A stretch of DNA of 64,000 nt from Natronobacterium texcoconense (GTDB lineage Archaea > Halobacteriota > Halobacteria > Halobacteriales > Natrialbaceae): positions 124,001 through 188,000 of the forward strand of contig NZ_FNLC01000001.1 in NCBI RefSeq assembly GCF_900104065.1. Reading direction: 5' to 3'. Position 1 is the stretch's first letter, and the number at the start of each line of letters is the position of its first letter. The translations under genes were made by a program, and so were the position numbers. Below the pieces are notes generated by a model. The model ran no database searches, had not been told where the DNA came from, and worked only from the letters and a program-made list of their open reading frames with translations. This document shows, piece after piece, positions 1 through 7,873 of the stretch.

Positions 1-548
1 TCGATCGTCCACTGGGCCATGACCTCCGCGATCTGTGCGGCGGACGTCTCGAACCGGAACACGTACTCGTTGCACTCCTCGCCGGTGATCGAGACGTCCG
101 CTGCACCGGGCGCGTAGACGACCTCGTTTTGCTGGGCGAAGTCGTTGATCGCGAGCGCCGCGGAACTGTTGATACAGCCACTGAGGAACTGTGCACCGTC
201 GGACTGGACGGCTGATTCGGCTTCTCGAGTCGCCGTCGCCGGATCGACCTGCGTGTCGTAGTCGTCGTACTCGATCGTGAAGTCGTACTCGTCGCTCTCG
301 TTGACGTGTTCGATGCCGAGTTCGGTTCCCTGGAGGTGCTCCTGGGCGAGATCGCTGAATTCGCCGGTGAGTGGCTCGAGGATACCGAACTGTACTGTCT
401 CGAACTCGTCGTCGTCGCCGTCGCCGGCGTCGGCTTCTTCGGGGTCGCCGACGCAACCGGCGATCCCCGACAATCCAGCGACGCTCCCTGCTGTGACGGC
501 CTTGAGAACCTGCCGCCGGCTCCCGTGGGCATTGCTATCCCGAGGCAT
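1..548 (-). CDS. ABC transporter substrate-binding lipoprotein, branched-chain amino acid type (partial, N-terminal part)
   Basis: The gene starts at 548 and runs off the left edge, so only about 182 residues are visible. The N-terminus has a twin-arginine signal (RRQVLKAVTAG) followed by a lipobox ending GIAGC, so the protein should be exported folded and lipid-anchored outside the membrane. The mature part contains FGILEPLTGEFSDLAQ, then an IEYDDYDTQVDPATATREAE segment and a GCINSSAALAI loop, which fits the LivK-type periplasmic-binding family that delivers branched-chain amino acids, amides or related ligands to an ABC importer. The ligand cannot be deduced. A TATA-like element lies 22-32 bases upstream of the ATG, indicating a leaderless transcript. 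Partner permease genes would lie beyond the window. Confidence 0.85.
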   Translation of the reverse strand, partial: MPRDSNAHGSRRQVLKAVTAGSVAGLSGIAGCVGDPEEADAGDGDDDEFETVQFGILEPLTGEFSDLAQEHLQGTELGIEHVNESDEYDFTIEYDDYDTQVDPATATREAESAVQSDGAQFLSGCINSSAALAINDFAQQNEVVYAPGAADVSITGEECNEYVFRFETSAAQIAEVMAQWTI

Positions 549-569
549 ACCGTCAGTAGATTACAACAC

Positions 570-580
570 ATTATAAAAAT
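570..580 (-). promoter_or_regulatory. TATA-like promoter of the substrate-binding protein gene
   Basis: On the minus strand this reads TTTTTATAAT and ends about 22 bases before the ATG at 548. That spacing is typical of haloarchaeal leaderless promoters. Inference from position and sequence only. Confidence 0.5.
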
Positions 581-768
581 CTACCCCGTTTTGTGGGGGT
601 TTTATATCAACAATGGGGCAATATTTGGCGGTTCTTTCGCTGATCGTTCGAAATATCGATCTGCCGGGGTCGACGTCGCCGACCGTCCCGTTCTCGTTTC
701 GGCGCGTTCTCGGCCATCGTCGTCGGGATTTCGGTCCGGGTACTCGTTCGTCTCCCGACGCTCGAAAT

Positions 769-850
769 ATAGTAGCTACTGAAAATCAGTGCGCACCCGA
801 TCGCACGACAGCGGTGCGATCGATGTGCAAACAGTTTCAGTTGTTACTAT
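769..850. repeat. 82-bp dispersed palindromic element, copy A
   Basis: An imperfect palindrome with outer arms ATAGTA (769-774) and TACTAT (845-850), middle arms ACTGAAA (778-784) and TTTCAGT (835-841), and an inner stem CGATCGCAC (798-806) / GTGCGATCG (814-822) around a 7-base loop. An equally long, similarly arranged copy lies at 9954-10035. The two copies differ at paired positions in a compensating way. It sits in the 358-bp spacer between the divergent substrate-binding and stress-protein genes. Its right end supplies a CTATAAAA sequence that could act as a TATA box for the downstream gene. The rest of the spacer holds only the leftward promoter. MITE-like or structured element; no family name assigned. 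Confidence 0.85.
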
Positions 851-906
851 AAAACCCGAGTAAATGGTGGGCGAACGTTATCCCACCCCATCACAAGCAT
901 CAACTC

Positions 907-1302
907 ATGTACCGGATACTGGTCGCACTCGATACCGATATCGACCGGGCGACCGCCCAGGCGTCGACCCTCGAGTCACTTCCAGCCGCATCCGAGGGGA
1001 TTACGACGATCCTGGCTCACGTCTTCCAGGAGAACCCCGAGGGACGGTCGGTCCACGACCTCGAGAGCGTCCGTCACGTCGCGTCAGCGTTCGACGAGGC
1101 GGGGATCGATTACGAGTATTACGAGGCGAGCGGTGAACCGGCGCCGGAACTGGTCGCTGCGGCCGAGGCAACTGACGCGGACATGATCTGTCTGTCGGGC
1201 CGGAAACGGACGCCGACAGGAAAGGTCCTCTTCGGAAGCGTCACGCAGTCGGTCATTCTCAGCACCGATATGCCGGTGGTCACGGTCAGTCCGGAGCAGT
1301 AG
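907..1302 (+). CDS. universal stress protein (UspA family)
   Basis: A 131-residue single-domain Usp protein, the usual length for the family. It opens with YRILVALDTDID, the first beta strand plus the nucleotide-facing acidic residue. It ends with a GKVLFGSVTQSVI segment and a final MPVVTVSPEQ strand, corresponding to the Gx2Gx9GS ATP-loop region. The first glycines of that loop are imperfect (SGRKRTPTGK), so ATP binding is likely but not certain. Usp proteins are cytoplasmic dimers linked to stress tolerance or to regulation of neighbouring transporters. The ATG at 907 follows a likely promoter within the right arm of the palindromic element. A second family member occurs at 46215-46643. Confidence 0.9.
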   Translation: MYRILVALDTDIDRATAQASTLESLPAASEGITTILAHVFQENPEGRSVHDLESVRHVASAFDEAGIDYEYYEASGEPAPELVAAAEATDADMICLSGRKRTPTGKVLFGSVTQSVILSTDMPVVTVSPEQ

Positions 1303-1344
1303 TAGGAACGACCACTGGTAGCGCCGTCGACGACGATTAAAAAG

Positions 1345-1360
1345 CCCACGCATACGTGGG
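1345..1360. promoter_or_regulatory. short perfect hairpin between stress-protein and acetyltransferase genes
   Basis: CCCACG (1345-1350) and CGTGGG (1355-1360) form a six-base inverted repeat with a four-base spacer. It follows an AT-rich GATTAAAAA element (1335-1343) that could be the promoter of the downstream gene. Its place between TATA and probable transcription start suits an operator; a terminator for the upstream gene is the alternative. Confidence 0.4.
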
Positions 1361-1396
1361 ACGACAGTGATGGAGCCATGCGTAGTATTCGGTAGC

Positions 1397-1993
1397 ATGA
1401 CGACCGAGACCTGTCCCGCCTGGGACCCGTCACAGTGTGCGGGGACGACGGGTTGTCCACCACGTTGCCCTCGCTTCATCGACAAGCACGGGGAGCCAGT
1501 CCTGGTCCAGCCCTACGAGCCCACTCGCTTCGACGCGCTCGTCTCCATGTACGTCGACTATCCCGAAGCCCACCGATCGATGGGCATCCCGCCGGTCACC
1601 CGCGACCGGATCGAGGGCTGGCTCGAGCGACTGATCGACCGCGGCTACAACGTCGTCGCCGTCCACGAGGGATCGGTCGTCGGCCACGCGGCTTACTCGC
1701 CGTGCTCGAGTCTCGAACCGCAGTTCATCGTGTTCGTCGATCCGGCAGACCACGAGCGCGGGATCGGCAGCGAACTCTGTCGCCACGTGATCGCATACGC
1801 GGCCGACGACGGACGCGAGGCGCTCGTCCTCGACGTCGACGCCGCGAACGAACGCGCAGTCCACGTCTACCGACGAATGGGGTTCGAGACGGTCGACCGG
1901 GCCGGAAACGACCTCCGGATGCGGCTCTCCTTCGACGAACCGGTCGTCGAACGGGTGCAGTTACCGCCCGCCGAGCGGCCGAGCGCGGCGTAG
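1397..1993 (+). CDS. GNAT-family N-acetyltransferase with cysteine-rich N-terminus
   Basis: About 198 residues from the ATG at 1397; an in-frame ATG at 1370 (GTG at 1367) would add nine residues and sits close to a TATA element, so the start is uncertain. The GNAT core spans roughly residues 35-180. It contains a region of the form DPADHERGIGSELCRHVI, the acetyl-CoA pyrophosphate-binding motif A (Q/R-x-x-G-x-G/A), and the motif-B segment AVHVYRRMGF. The first 25 residues hold four cysteines in a CX7CX5CX3C arrangement ahead of the fold, which may bind zinc or an Fe-S cluster. The substrate is unknown. The gene stands alone between two other transcription units. Confidence 0.85.
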   Translation: MTTETCPAWDPSQCAGTTGCPPRCPRFIDKHGEPVLVQPYEPTRFDALVSMYVDYPEAHRSMGIPPVTRDRIEGWLERLIDRGYNVVAVHEGSVVGHAAYSPCSSLEPQFIVFVDPADHERGIGSELCRHVIAYAADDGREALVLDVDAANERAVHVYRRMGFETVDRAGNDLRMRLSFDEPVVERVQLPPAERPSAA

Positions 1994-2093
1994 CCATCGT
2001 CCGGGTTTTTCGGCCGGCAACGGTTGCACCCTCTCGTAGGTTGTGTACACACCACATGATTTTTGATGGGGGATGAAGGATTGTCGAGTGACG

Positions 2094-3380
2094 ATGAGTT
2101 ATACGCAGATAGAGACAGCACCGCGGGAAGAGATCCGAGAGCGACAGAACGAGCGGCTCCGGGAAACCGTCGAACGGGCCTACGAGAACGTCGAGTTCTA
2201 CCGGAAAACGTTCGACGAGGCGGGCCTCTCCCCCGAGGACGTACGGACTGTCGACGACCTCCAGAAGCTCCCGTTTACGACCAAGGAGGACTTCCGCGAC
2301 GAGTACCCCGACGGCCTCTTCGCCGTCGACGACGACGACATCCTGCGTATCCACGCCTCCTCGGGCACCACCGGCAAACCCAAGATCGTTTCCTACACCG
2401 AGAGCGACCTGGACGTCTGGAGCGAGGTCGTCGCCCGCTGTCTGGCCGCGTCCGGCGTCGAACCCGGCGACACGGTCCAGAACGGCTACGGATACGGCCT
2501 GTTTACGGGCGGACTCGGTCTCCACTACGGCATCGAGGAACTCGGTGCGACGGTCATCCCGATCGGCGGCGGCCAGACGCAGCGCCAGATCGAACTGCTC
2601 GAGGATCTCGAGAGTGACGTACTCACCTGTACGCCATCGTACTCGCTGTACCTGGCCGAAACCGCCGAGGAGATGGGCGTCGACGTCTCCGAGTTGCCGG
2701 TGTCGACGGTGATCTTCGGCGCGGAACCCTGTACCGACCCGATGCGCGAGGAGATCGAAGAGCGCCTGGACGTCACCGGAATCGACATCTACGGCCTCTC
2801 GGAGATCATCGGCCCCGGAGTTTCAAACGAGTGTCACGAGGCACAGGAGGGGCTCCACATCTGGGAAGACCACTTCTACCCCGAAGTGATCGACCCCCAG
2901 ACCGGCGACCCGCTGCCGGAAGGGGAAGAGGGCGAACTCGTCCTGACGACGCTGACGAAGGAAGCACTACCGGCTCTTCGCTACCGGACGGGCGACCTCA
3001 CGACGCTCACCTACGAGGAGTGTGAGTGCGGTCGAACGATGGTCCGCATGGACAACGTCACCGGTCGCGCCGACGACCTGCTGATCGTCCGCGGCGTCAA
3101 CCTCTACCCCAGCGAGATCGAAGACGTCGTCCTCGAGTTCGATCGGGTTGCACCTCATTACCGGATCGACCTCTACCGCGAGGGGGAACTGGATCGACTC
3201 GAGCTCACGCTCGAACTCGCCGACAACTTCGACGGCGACCGGGCAGAACTCCGGGATCGCGTGCTCACCCGACTCGAGAACGTCCTCTCGTTTACCCCCG
3301 ACGAACTGGACCTCGTCGAGCAGGGATCGATCGAACGGACGGAAGTCGGCAAGGTAAAACGCGTCTACGACCACCGATAG
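2094..3380 (+). CDS. paaK: phenylacetate-CoA ligase-like AMP-forming acyl-CoA ligase
   Basis: A 428-residue adenylate-forming enzyme, close to the size of PaaK and much shorter than long-chain acyl-CoA synthetases. The ATP/AMP P-loop SSGTTGKPK is near residues 98-106. It is followed by YGLSEIIGPG, the PaaK-type A5 motif, then RYRTGDLTTLT and a C-terminal GRADDLLIVRGVNLYPSEIE hinge typical of PaaK. A short cysteine pair (CECG) lies just before the hinge, as in PaaK homologues. It would activate phenylacetate or a related aryl acid to its CoA thioester. The ATG at 2094 gives the family N-terminus (MSYTQIE); an upstream ATG at 2073 is possible. The MaoC and enoyl-CoA hydratase genes downstream fit an aromatic-acid or beta-oxidation context. 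Exact substrate is inferred. Confidence 0.85.
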   Translation: MSYTQIETAPREEIRERQNERLRETVERAYENVEFYRKTFDEAGLSPEDVRTVDDLQKLPFTTKEDFRDEYPDGLFAVDDDDILRIHASSGTTGKPKIVSYTESDLDVWSEVVARCLAASGVEPGDTVQNGYGYGLFTGGLGLHYGIEELGATVIPIGGGQTQRQIELLEDLESDVLTCTPSYSLYLAETAEEMGVDVSELPVSTVIFGAEPCTDPMREEIEERLDVTGIDIYGLSEIIGPGVSNECHEAQEGLHIWEDHFYPEVIDPQTGDPLPEGEEGELVLTTLTKEALPALRYRTGDLTTLTYEECECGRTMVRMDNVTGRADDLLIVRGVNLYPSEIEDVVLEFDRVAPHYRIDLYREGELDRLELTLELADNFDGDRAELRDRVLTRLENVLSFTPDELDLVEQGSIERTEVGKVKRVYDHR

Positions 3381-3563
3381 TCGCCGCTCGTCACGCTCAC
3401 GGACAGGTGCTGACACCGTCGTCGTCTTCCTTTCTCGAGGCGTACGCCGGGTAGCGATCGCGTCCTGCATGCGATCAGCGATCACTCGCCATCAATCCTC
3501 CGTCGCGTCGCCGATTCCCATAAGCGAGGTAATTTATTTGTGTCCCCATTGGGATGTTCACGT

Positions 3564-4022
3564 ATGGCATATAGCTACGAGCCACATCACTTCGAGGAGT
3601 TCGAGGAGGGCCAGGAGTTCCAGAGTGTCGGTCGAACAGTTACGGAGGCCGACTTCGTGATGCACTCGGCGCTGGCCGGCGACTGGACGGAACTGCACAC
3701 CAACAAGGAGTACGCCGAGGACGGCCCGTTCGACGGCCGCATCGCCCACGGCCCGATGACGTTCGTCCAGGCGACGGGATTCGTCTACCGCACCGGTATC
3801 GTCGAACGCACCGCCTACGCGTTCCTCGGGATGAACTACATGGACCTGCCGAACCCCGTCTACATCGGCGACACGCTCTCGCTCGAGATGGAGGTCAGCG
3901 AAAAGAAAGATGTCGACCACGAGGACGCGGGTATCGTCGTCCTCGATACGGTGATGACCAACCAGGACGACACCGTCGTCTTCGAGGGCGACATGAAGTT
4001 CCTCATCAAGCGCAAGGAGTGA
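3564..4022 (+). CDS. MaoC-like hotdog-fold dehydratase
   Basis: A 152-residue single-hotdog protein of the MaoC / (R)-specific enoyl-CoA hydratase group. The hydratase-2-like segment appears as DFVMHSALAGDWTELHTN followed by RIAHGPMTFVQATG, giving the catalytic Asp/His type residues in the expected order and the conserved AHG. It should hydrate an enoyl-CoA thioester. The ATG at 3564 (MAYSYEP) is preferred to the GTG at 3540, which adds eight unconserved-looking residues. The gene is followed after three bases by an enoyl-CoA hydratase gene, so the two are co-transcribed. The 183-bp gap from the paaK-like gene contains an AT-rich TAATTTATTTG element (3530-3540) that could be their promoter. 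Confidence 0.88.
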   Translation: MAYSYEPHHFEEFEEGQEFQSVGRTVTEADFVMHSALAGDWTELHTNKEYAEDGPFDGRIAHGPMTFVQATGFVYRTGIVERTAYAFLGMNYMDLPNPVYIGDTLSLEMEVSEKKDVDHEDAGIVVLDTVMTNQDDTVVFEGDMKFLIKRKE

Positions 4023-4025
4023 CAG

Positions 4026-4790
4026 ATGCGGATTCGCGACGAGAACGGCGTCCGGTATCTCGCGTTCGATCGGCCCGAAGTCCGAAACGCGTTCACCGCT
4101 GACGTCGCCCGCGAACTCGCGGAGTCACTCGAGGACCTCGACCACGAGACGCTCGACGCGGTCGTCCTCACGGGCGAGGGCGAGGCGTTCAGCGCCGGTG
4201 GCGACATCGAGGCGATGGCCGAACGCGACGAGACGACGGCGGAGGCCTACGACCGCGTCCGGGCGACGCTGGGACGGGTCGCCGAAGCAGTGTTGACCGC
4301 TCCGGTCCCCGTCGTGGCGAAAGTCGACGGCGACGCCGTCGGTGCCGGCCTCTCACTGGTCGCCGCCGCGGACTTCGCCTACGCCGCCGAATCCGCGAGG
4401 TTCGGTGCCTCGTTCATCAACGTCGGTCTCGTTCCCGACATGGGCGGGACCGTAACCCTGCCCCGACTGGTCGGCCTCCGGACGGCCAAAGAACTCGCCT
4501 TTACCGGGAAACTGATCGACGCCGAGACCGCCGCCGAATTCGACCTCGTCAACGAGACGGTCCCTGACGACGAACTCGACGACCGGATCGACGAGATTTG
4601 CGAGACGCTTGCTTCCCGACCCACCGAAAACGTCGGCCTCGCGAAGCGAGCGATCCACGACAATCTCGGTCGGTCCTGGCAGGACGGCCTCGAGCGCGAA
4701 GCGTACGTCCAGTCGCTGGCGTACGATACGCCGGCCCACGAGGAGGGTGTCGACGCCTTCCTGAACGATCGGCAACCGGAGTTCGACTAG
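4026..4790 (+). CDS. enoyl-CoA hydratase/isomerase (crotonase family)
   Basis: A 254-residue crotonase. The first oxyanion-hole segment is AFSAGGDIEAMAER (around residues 57-70). The second is GDAVGAGLSLVAAADFAYA with SARFGASFINVGLVPDMGG about 30 residues later. In canonical hydratases two glutamates act here. This protein has Asp in the VPDMGG position, so isomerase or another crotonase activity is possible, as in PaaG/PaaB-type enzymes. It starts three bases after the MaoC stop and is probably translationally coupled. Together with the ligase and MaoC genes it suggests a small aromatic- or branched-acid CoA-thioester pathway. Confidence 0.9.
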   Translation: MRIRDENGVRYLAFDRPEVRNAFTADVARELAESLEDLDHETLDAVVLTGEGEAFSAGGDIEAMAERDETTAEAYDRVRATLGRVAEAVLTAPVPVVAKVDGDAVGAGLSLVAAADFAYAAESARFGASFINVGLVPDMGGTVTLPRLVGLRTAKELAFTGKLIDAETAAEFDLVNETVPDDELDDRIDEICETLASRPTENVGLAKRAIHDNLGRSWQDGLEREAYVQSLAYDTPAHEEGVDAFLNDRQPEFD

Positions 4791-4843
4791 TGGGTCGAGT
4801 ATAGACACGAGGACTTATTGCATTACACCGACATTTCTACGCA

Positions 4844-5236
4844 ATGGTCCTCCGATCGTGGTATCCAGATCACCCTCCGACGTGGTCGACCGTCATCACT
4901 GGCTGTATCGCCCTGCTGTGGCTTCCGCTCAACTCGATTGCTCTCGAGACGATCGACTGGCTGTGGGTGTCGGGTGGAGCTATCGTCGGCGTGATTGCGC
5001 TGGGCCCCGTCGCTCGTTCGCTCGCCGAAACCCGTGTCAGTGCCTGGGACCGAGTCGGTAAGAACGGGCGACGGATCGTCGTTCTGTGTATCGTCGCCGC
5101 AGCGGTGGCTGCTGGTCTCTGGATCGACGCTCCGCCAGTCCCTACCGTCAGTTTCGTCGGCGGGTTCATGATCGCTATCTCCGTACACGTCGCGATGCAC
5201 GTCGTTCACTTCGGCGAGATCCGTGGCTGGCTATAA
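4844..5236 (+). CDS. small membrane protein of unknown function
   Basis: A 130-residue protein with four predicted membrane segments (roughly residues 17-34, 39-57, 78-95 and 101-121) joined by short loops. A basic loop between segments 2 and 3 (WDRVGKNGRR) suggests that face is cytoplasmic. No catalytic motif was recognised. The ATG at 4844 follows an AT-rich TTATTGCATT element about 30 bases upstream. The frame has haloarchaeal codon use and no overlapping competitor, so it is likely real, but its function is unknown. Confidence 0.7.
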   Translation: MVLRSWYPDHPPTWSTVITGCIALLWLPLNSIALETIDWLWVSGGAIVGVIALGPVARSLAETRVSAWDRVGKNGRRIVVLCIVAAAVAAGLWIDAPPVPTVSFVGGFMIAISVHVAMHVVHFGEIRGWL

Positions 5237-5575
5237 CTGGTCGCCTCGTCGCTGCTCTGAGATGCCTACCTGTCAGATACATAGTTTACTATCGAATGTG
5301 GCATTTTGGTGGGGTATGTGCCGTCCTGTTCCACACTTCGAACGGACGCTCGACCAATCGCTACGGAATCGACACTCATCCGCTCCAGTGCTCGAAATCC
5401 GAGAGCAGTATTACTCTGTGTCTTGGAAACTCAGACGTAGAAGACTGTGAACCCGGCTGGCAGCTCTCGTAGAAACAGATACCGAGAGACAGACGCGACT
5501 GAAAGTCCCAACCGTCGAGCGTAATTGGCCTGTGGGAGATGAACTATAGATTATGTATAGCAGATACTATCGAAG
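5237..5575. other. intergenic stretch without recognisable gene
   Basis: A 339-base spacer of visibly lower GC. Short frames in it have no recognisable motifs and poor codon bias. It ends in a CTATA/TATAG inverted pair (about 5544-5560) that could be a promoter for the small gene that follows. It could be a decayed gene, but nothing identifies it. Confidence 0.4.
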
Positions 5576-5773
5576 ATGAGTGATGAGAGACCGTCCTCGC
5601 TGGCAACACAATCACGTTCGTGGCCATCCAACACTCGACCGATCATGACGGATCGAGACCACGTCCAGAATCCGGTCGAATCGCTCCTCGAGCGAACCGT
5701 CGAACAGGACAATATCGTCGAAACGATCGTCGAAGACCCGGTCGAAAACGTGCTCGAACGCTCCGAAAAGTAG
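5576..5773 (+). CDS. putative small acidic protein with internal repeat
   Basis: A 65-codon frame. The TATA-like stretch at 5544-5560 ends about 16-30 bases before the ATG at 5576, consistent with leaderless initiation; an in-frame ATG at 5645 would give 42 residues. The C-terminal part contains two related nine-residue units, NPVESLLER and DPVENVLER, separated by a short acidic linker, which would form amphipathic helices. It ends 15 bases before the convergent acyl-CoA synthetase. No family recognised. Codon use is compatible with expression, but a frame this short could be fortuitous. Confidence 0.4.
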   Translation: MSDERPSSLATQSRSWPSNTRPIMTDRDHVQNPVESLLERTVEQDNIVETIVEDPVENVLERSEK

Positions 5774-5787
5774 TCGTTTCGCTCCCG

Positions 5788-7758
5788 TTACTCTGCTTCC
5801 GGCGCTTCGAGCTGGTCTTCGGCGTAGATCGACTCGACTTCGTCCTCGAACTCGTCGAGGATCGTCCGTCGCTTCTTCTTCATCGTCGGCGTCAGCATCT
5901 CGTTGTCCTCGGTGAACTCGACCGGCACCAGCCGGTACTCCTTGATCGTCTCGTGAGATTCGAACCGTTCGTTGACCGCTTCGACCTCCCGGTCGATCCG
6001 GTCTTTGACCCACTCGTGGTTACAGATCTCCTGGGCGCTGTCGGGGAGGTCGACGCCTTCGTCTTCCGCCATCCGCTCGAGGGCGTCGACGTTGGGCACG
6101 ATCAGCGCGCCGACGAACTTCTCGCTGTCGCCGACGACCATACACTGTTCGACGGGTTCCCGTGCGGCGAACGCGTCCTCGATCGGGGCCGGTGCGACGT
6201 TCTTCCCGGTCGAGAGCACCAGCAGTTGCTTGCGCCGTTCGTGGAAGACGATGTAGCCGTCGGGCTGGATGGTGACGATGTCGCCGGTCCGGAACCACCC
6301 ATCCTCGGTGAAGGCCCGATCGGTCGCTTCGGGTTTCTCCCAGTACCCCTCGGCCACGTTCGGCCCCGATACCAGCAGTTCGCCGGTCTCGCCCTCGGTG
6401 TCGGCGGCTTCGCCGTCGGGGACGACCGAGTCGTCGACTTTGACCTCGCAGTCGACGACCGACGGACCGACGGTCCCGATCTTCGGCTCTTCGGGCGGAT
6501 TCGTGGTGACGACCGGTGCCGTCTCGGTCAGGCCGTACCCCTCGAGGATGGGCAGCCCCATCCCGTGATAGAGCGTACAGAGGTCCGGCGAGAGGCTGCC
6601 ACCGCCGCTGACGAGCATTTCGATGTTACCGCCGAGTGCCTCCTTGACCTGGCTGAAGACCAGTTTGTCTGCAAGCGACTGTTTCGCCTCGAGAATCGGT
6701 CCTGGACTTTCGGCCCGGTGATACTCCCGGCCGACGTCGGTCGCCCAGTTGAAGATCCGCTCTTTGACCGGTGATTCGGTCGCCTGCTCGCGAATCGCGT
6801 CGTAGATCTTCTCGTAGACGCGCGGAACGCTCGTTGCCCCTGTCGGCTGGACGGCACTGAAGTCCTCCTTGAGCGTGTCGGAGCTTTCGGCGTAGGCGAT
6901 GGTCGAACCGGCCGCAAACGGCAGGAAGTGACCGGCCGTCCGCTCGAAGACGTGAGCTAGCGGCAGGTACGAAACCATCTTGCTGTCGCCGTCGATCGTC
7001 GGCGTCTCCTCGCCTTTGTCCGGTCGCGGGCCCACCCGTCGGTAGACCTGGTTGACGTTCGCCCGGAAGTTCCGGTGGGTGAGTTTGACGCCTTTCGGCT
7101 GCCCCGTCGTCCCGCTGGTGTAGATGATACTCGCCAGATCGTCCATCTCGGGTTCGTCGAGCCACTCCTGGTAGGCGTCCGAATCGAACGCCTCGTCGCC
7201 GAGTTCGTAGACGTCGGCCAGCGTGTAGACGTCGTCGCGGTCGTCGTACCCCTCGAGTTCGTCCATCGAGACGATGAACTCGAGGTCGAGGTCGTCTTCG
7301 ACCTCGAGAATCCGTTCGAGCAGTTCCTCGTTCTCGACGACGACGCCGTCCGCGTCCGGATCGTCCAGCAGGTACTGAGCTTTCTCGGGCGAGGAACTCT
7401 TGTAGACGGTGGTGACGACCGCGCCCGCGGACAGGAGGGCGAAGTCGGTGTGAGCCCACTCGAGACGCGTCTGGGCGAAGACGCCGACGCGGTCGCCGGT
7501 TTCGATCCCGAGTTCGCGGAAACCGGCCGTCAATGCTCGGACGATTTCACCCATCTCGGCATATGTGAGGCTCCGATACTCGCCGTCGGGGGCAGCAGGG
7601 AAGGCGACCTCGGAGAGGCTCCGGTCGTAGACACCGCCCTGGTACTGCTGGGCAACCGCGTCGGTGTTCCGAATTACCGTTTTCTCGAACATTCGGCCGA
7701 GCGGTTCCATTGCAATCACGTCGCTTTCGAACTCCCGTTCCGCAGTTTGCCAATCCAT
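5788..7758 (-). CDS. AMP-dependent long-chain acyl-CoA synthetase (FadD15-like), paralogue 1
   Basis: A 656-residue adenylate-forming enzyme. The ATG at 7758 (MDWQTAEREF) is preferred over the one at 7773 because the neighbouring paralogue starts the same way (MNWREAEREY). Motifs in order: YTSGTTGQPKGVKLTH (ATP loop), SYLPLAHVFERTAGH, GYGLTETAPVVTTNPP (A5), DGWFRTGDIV (A7) and STGKNVAPAPIEDAF carrying the C-terminal hinge. This is the long-chain type, with a large fatty-acid gate region. It activates fatty acids with ATP and CoA for beta-oxidation or acylation; haloarchaea make isoprenoid lipids, so catabolism is the likely role. It is followed on the same strand by a close paralogue, indicating tandem duplication. 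Confidence 0.92.
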   Translation of the reverse strand: MDWQTAEREFESDVIAMEPLGRMFEKTVIRNTDAVAQQYQGGVYDRSLSEVAFPAAPDGEYRSLTYAEMGEIVRALTAGFRELGIETGDRVGVFAQTRLEWAHTDFALLSAGAVVTTVYKSSSPEKAQYLLDDPDADGVVVENEELLERILEVEDDLDLEFIVSMDELEGYDDRDDVYTLADVYELGDEAFDSDAYQEWLDEPEMDDLASIIYTSGTTGQPKGVKLTHRNFRANVNQVYRRVGPRPDKGEETPTIDGDSKMVSYLPLAHVFERTAGHFLPFAAGSTIAYAESSDTLKEDFSAVQPTGATSVPRVYEKIYDAIREQATESPVKERIFNWATDVGREYHRAESPGPILEAKQSLADKLVFSQVKEALGGNIEMLVSGGGSLSPDLCTLYHGMGLPILEGYGLTETAPVVTTNPPEEPKIGTVGPSVVDCEVKVDDSVVPDGEAADTEGETGELLVSGPNVAEGYWEKPEATDRAFTEDGWFRTGDIVTIQPDGYIVFHERRKQLLVLSTGKNVAPAPIEDAFAAREPVEQCMVVGDSEKFVGALIVPNVDALERMAEDEGVDLPDSAQEICNHEWVKDRIDREVEAVNERFESHETIKEYRLVPVEFTEDNEMLTPTMKKKRRTILDEFEDEVESIYAEDQLEAPEAE

Positions 7759-7873
7759 GGTTTGGCGTACCATGAACCTGAACCTACATGAAAGGTGGGT
7801 ATAATACGCCGTTACTTGAACAAAATAAATGGTCTGGAAGAAAGAATAACCGATTCTGCCGCTCCGGGTGCAA

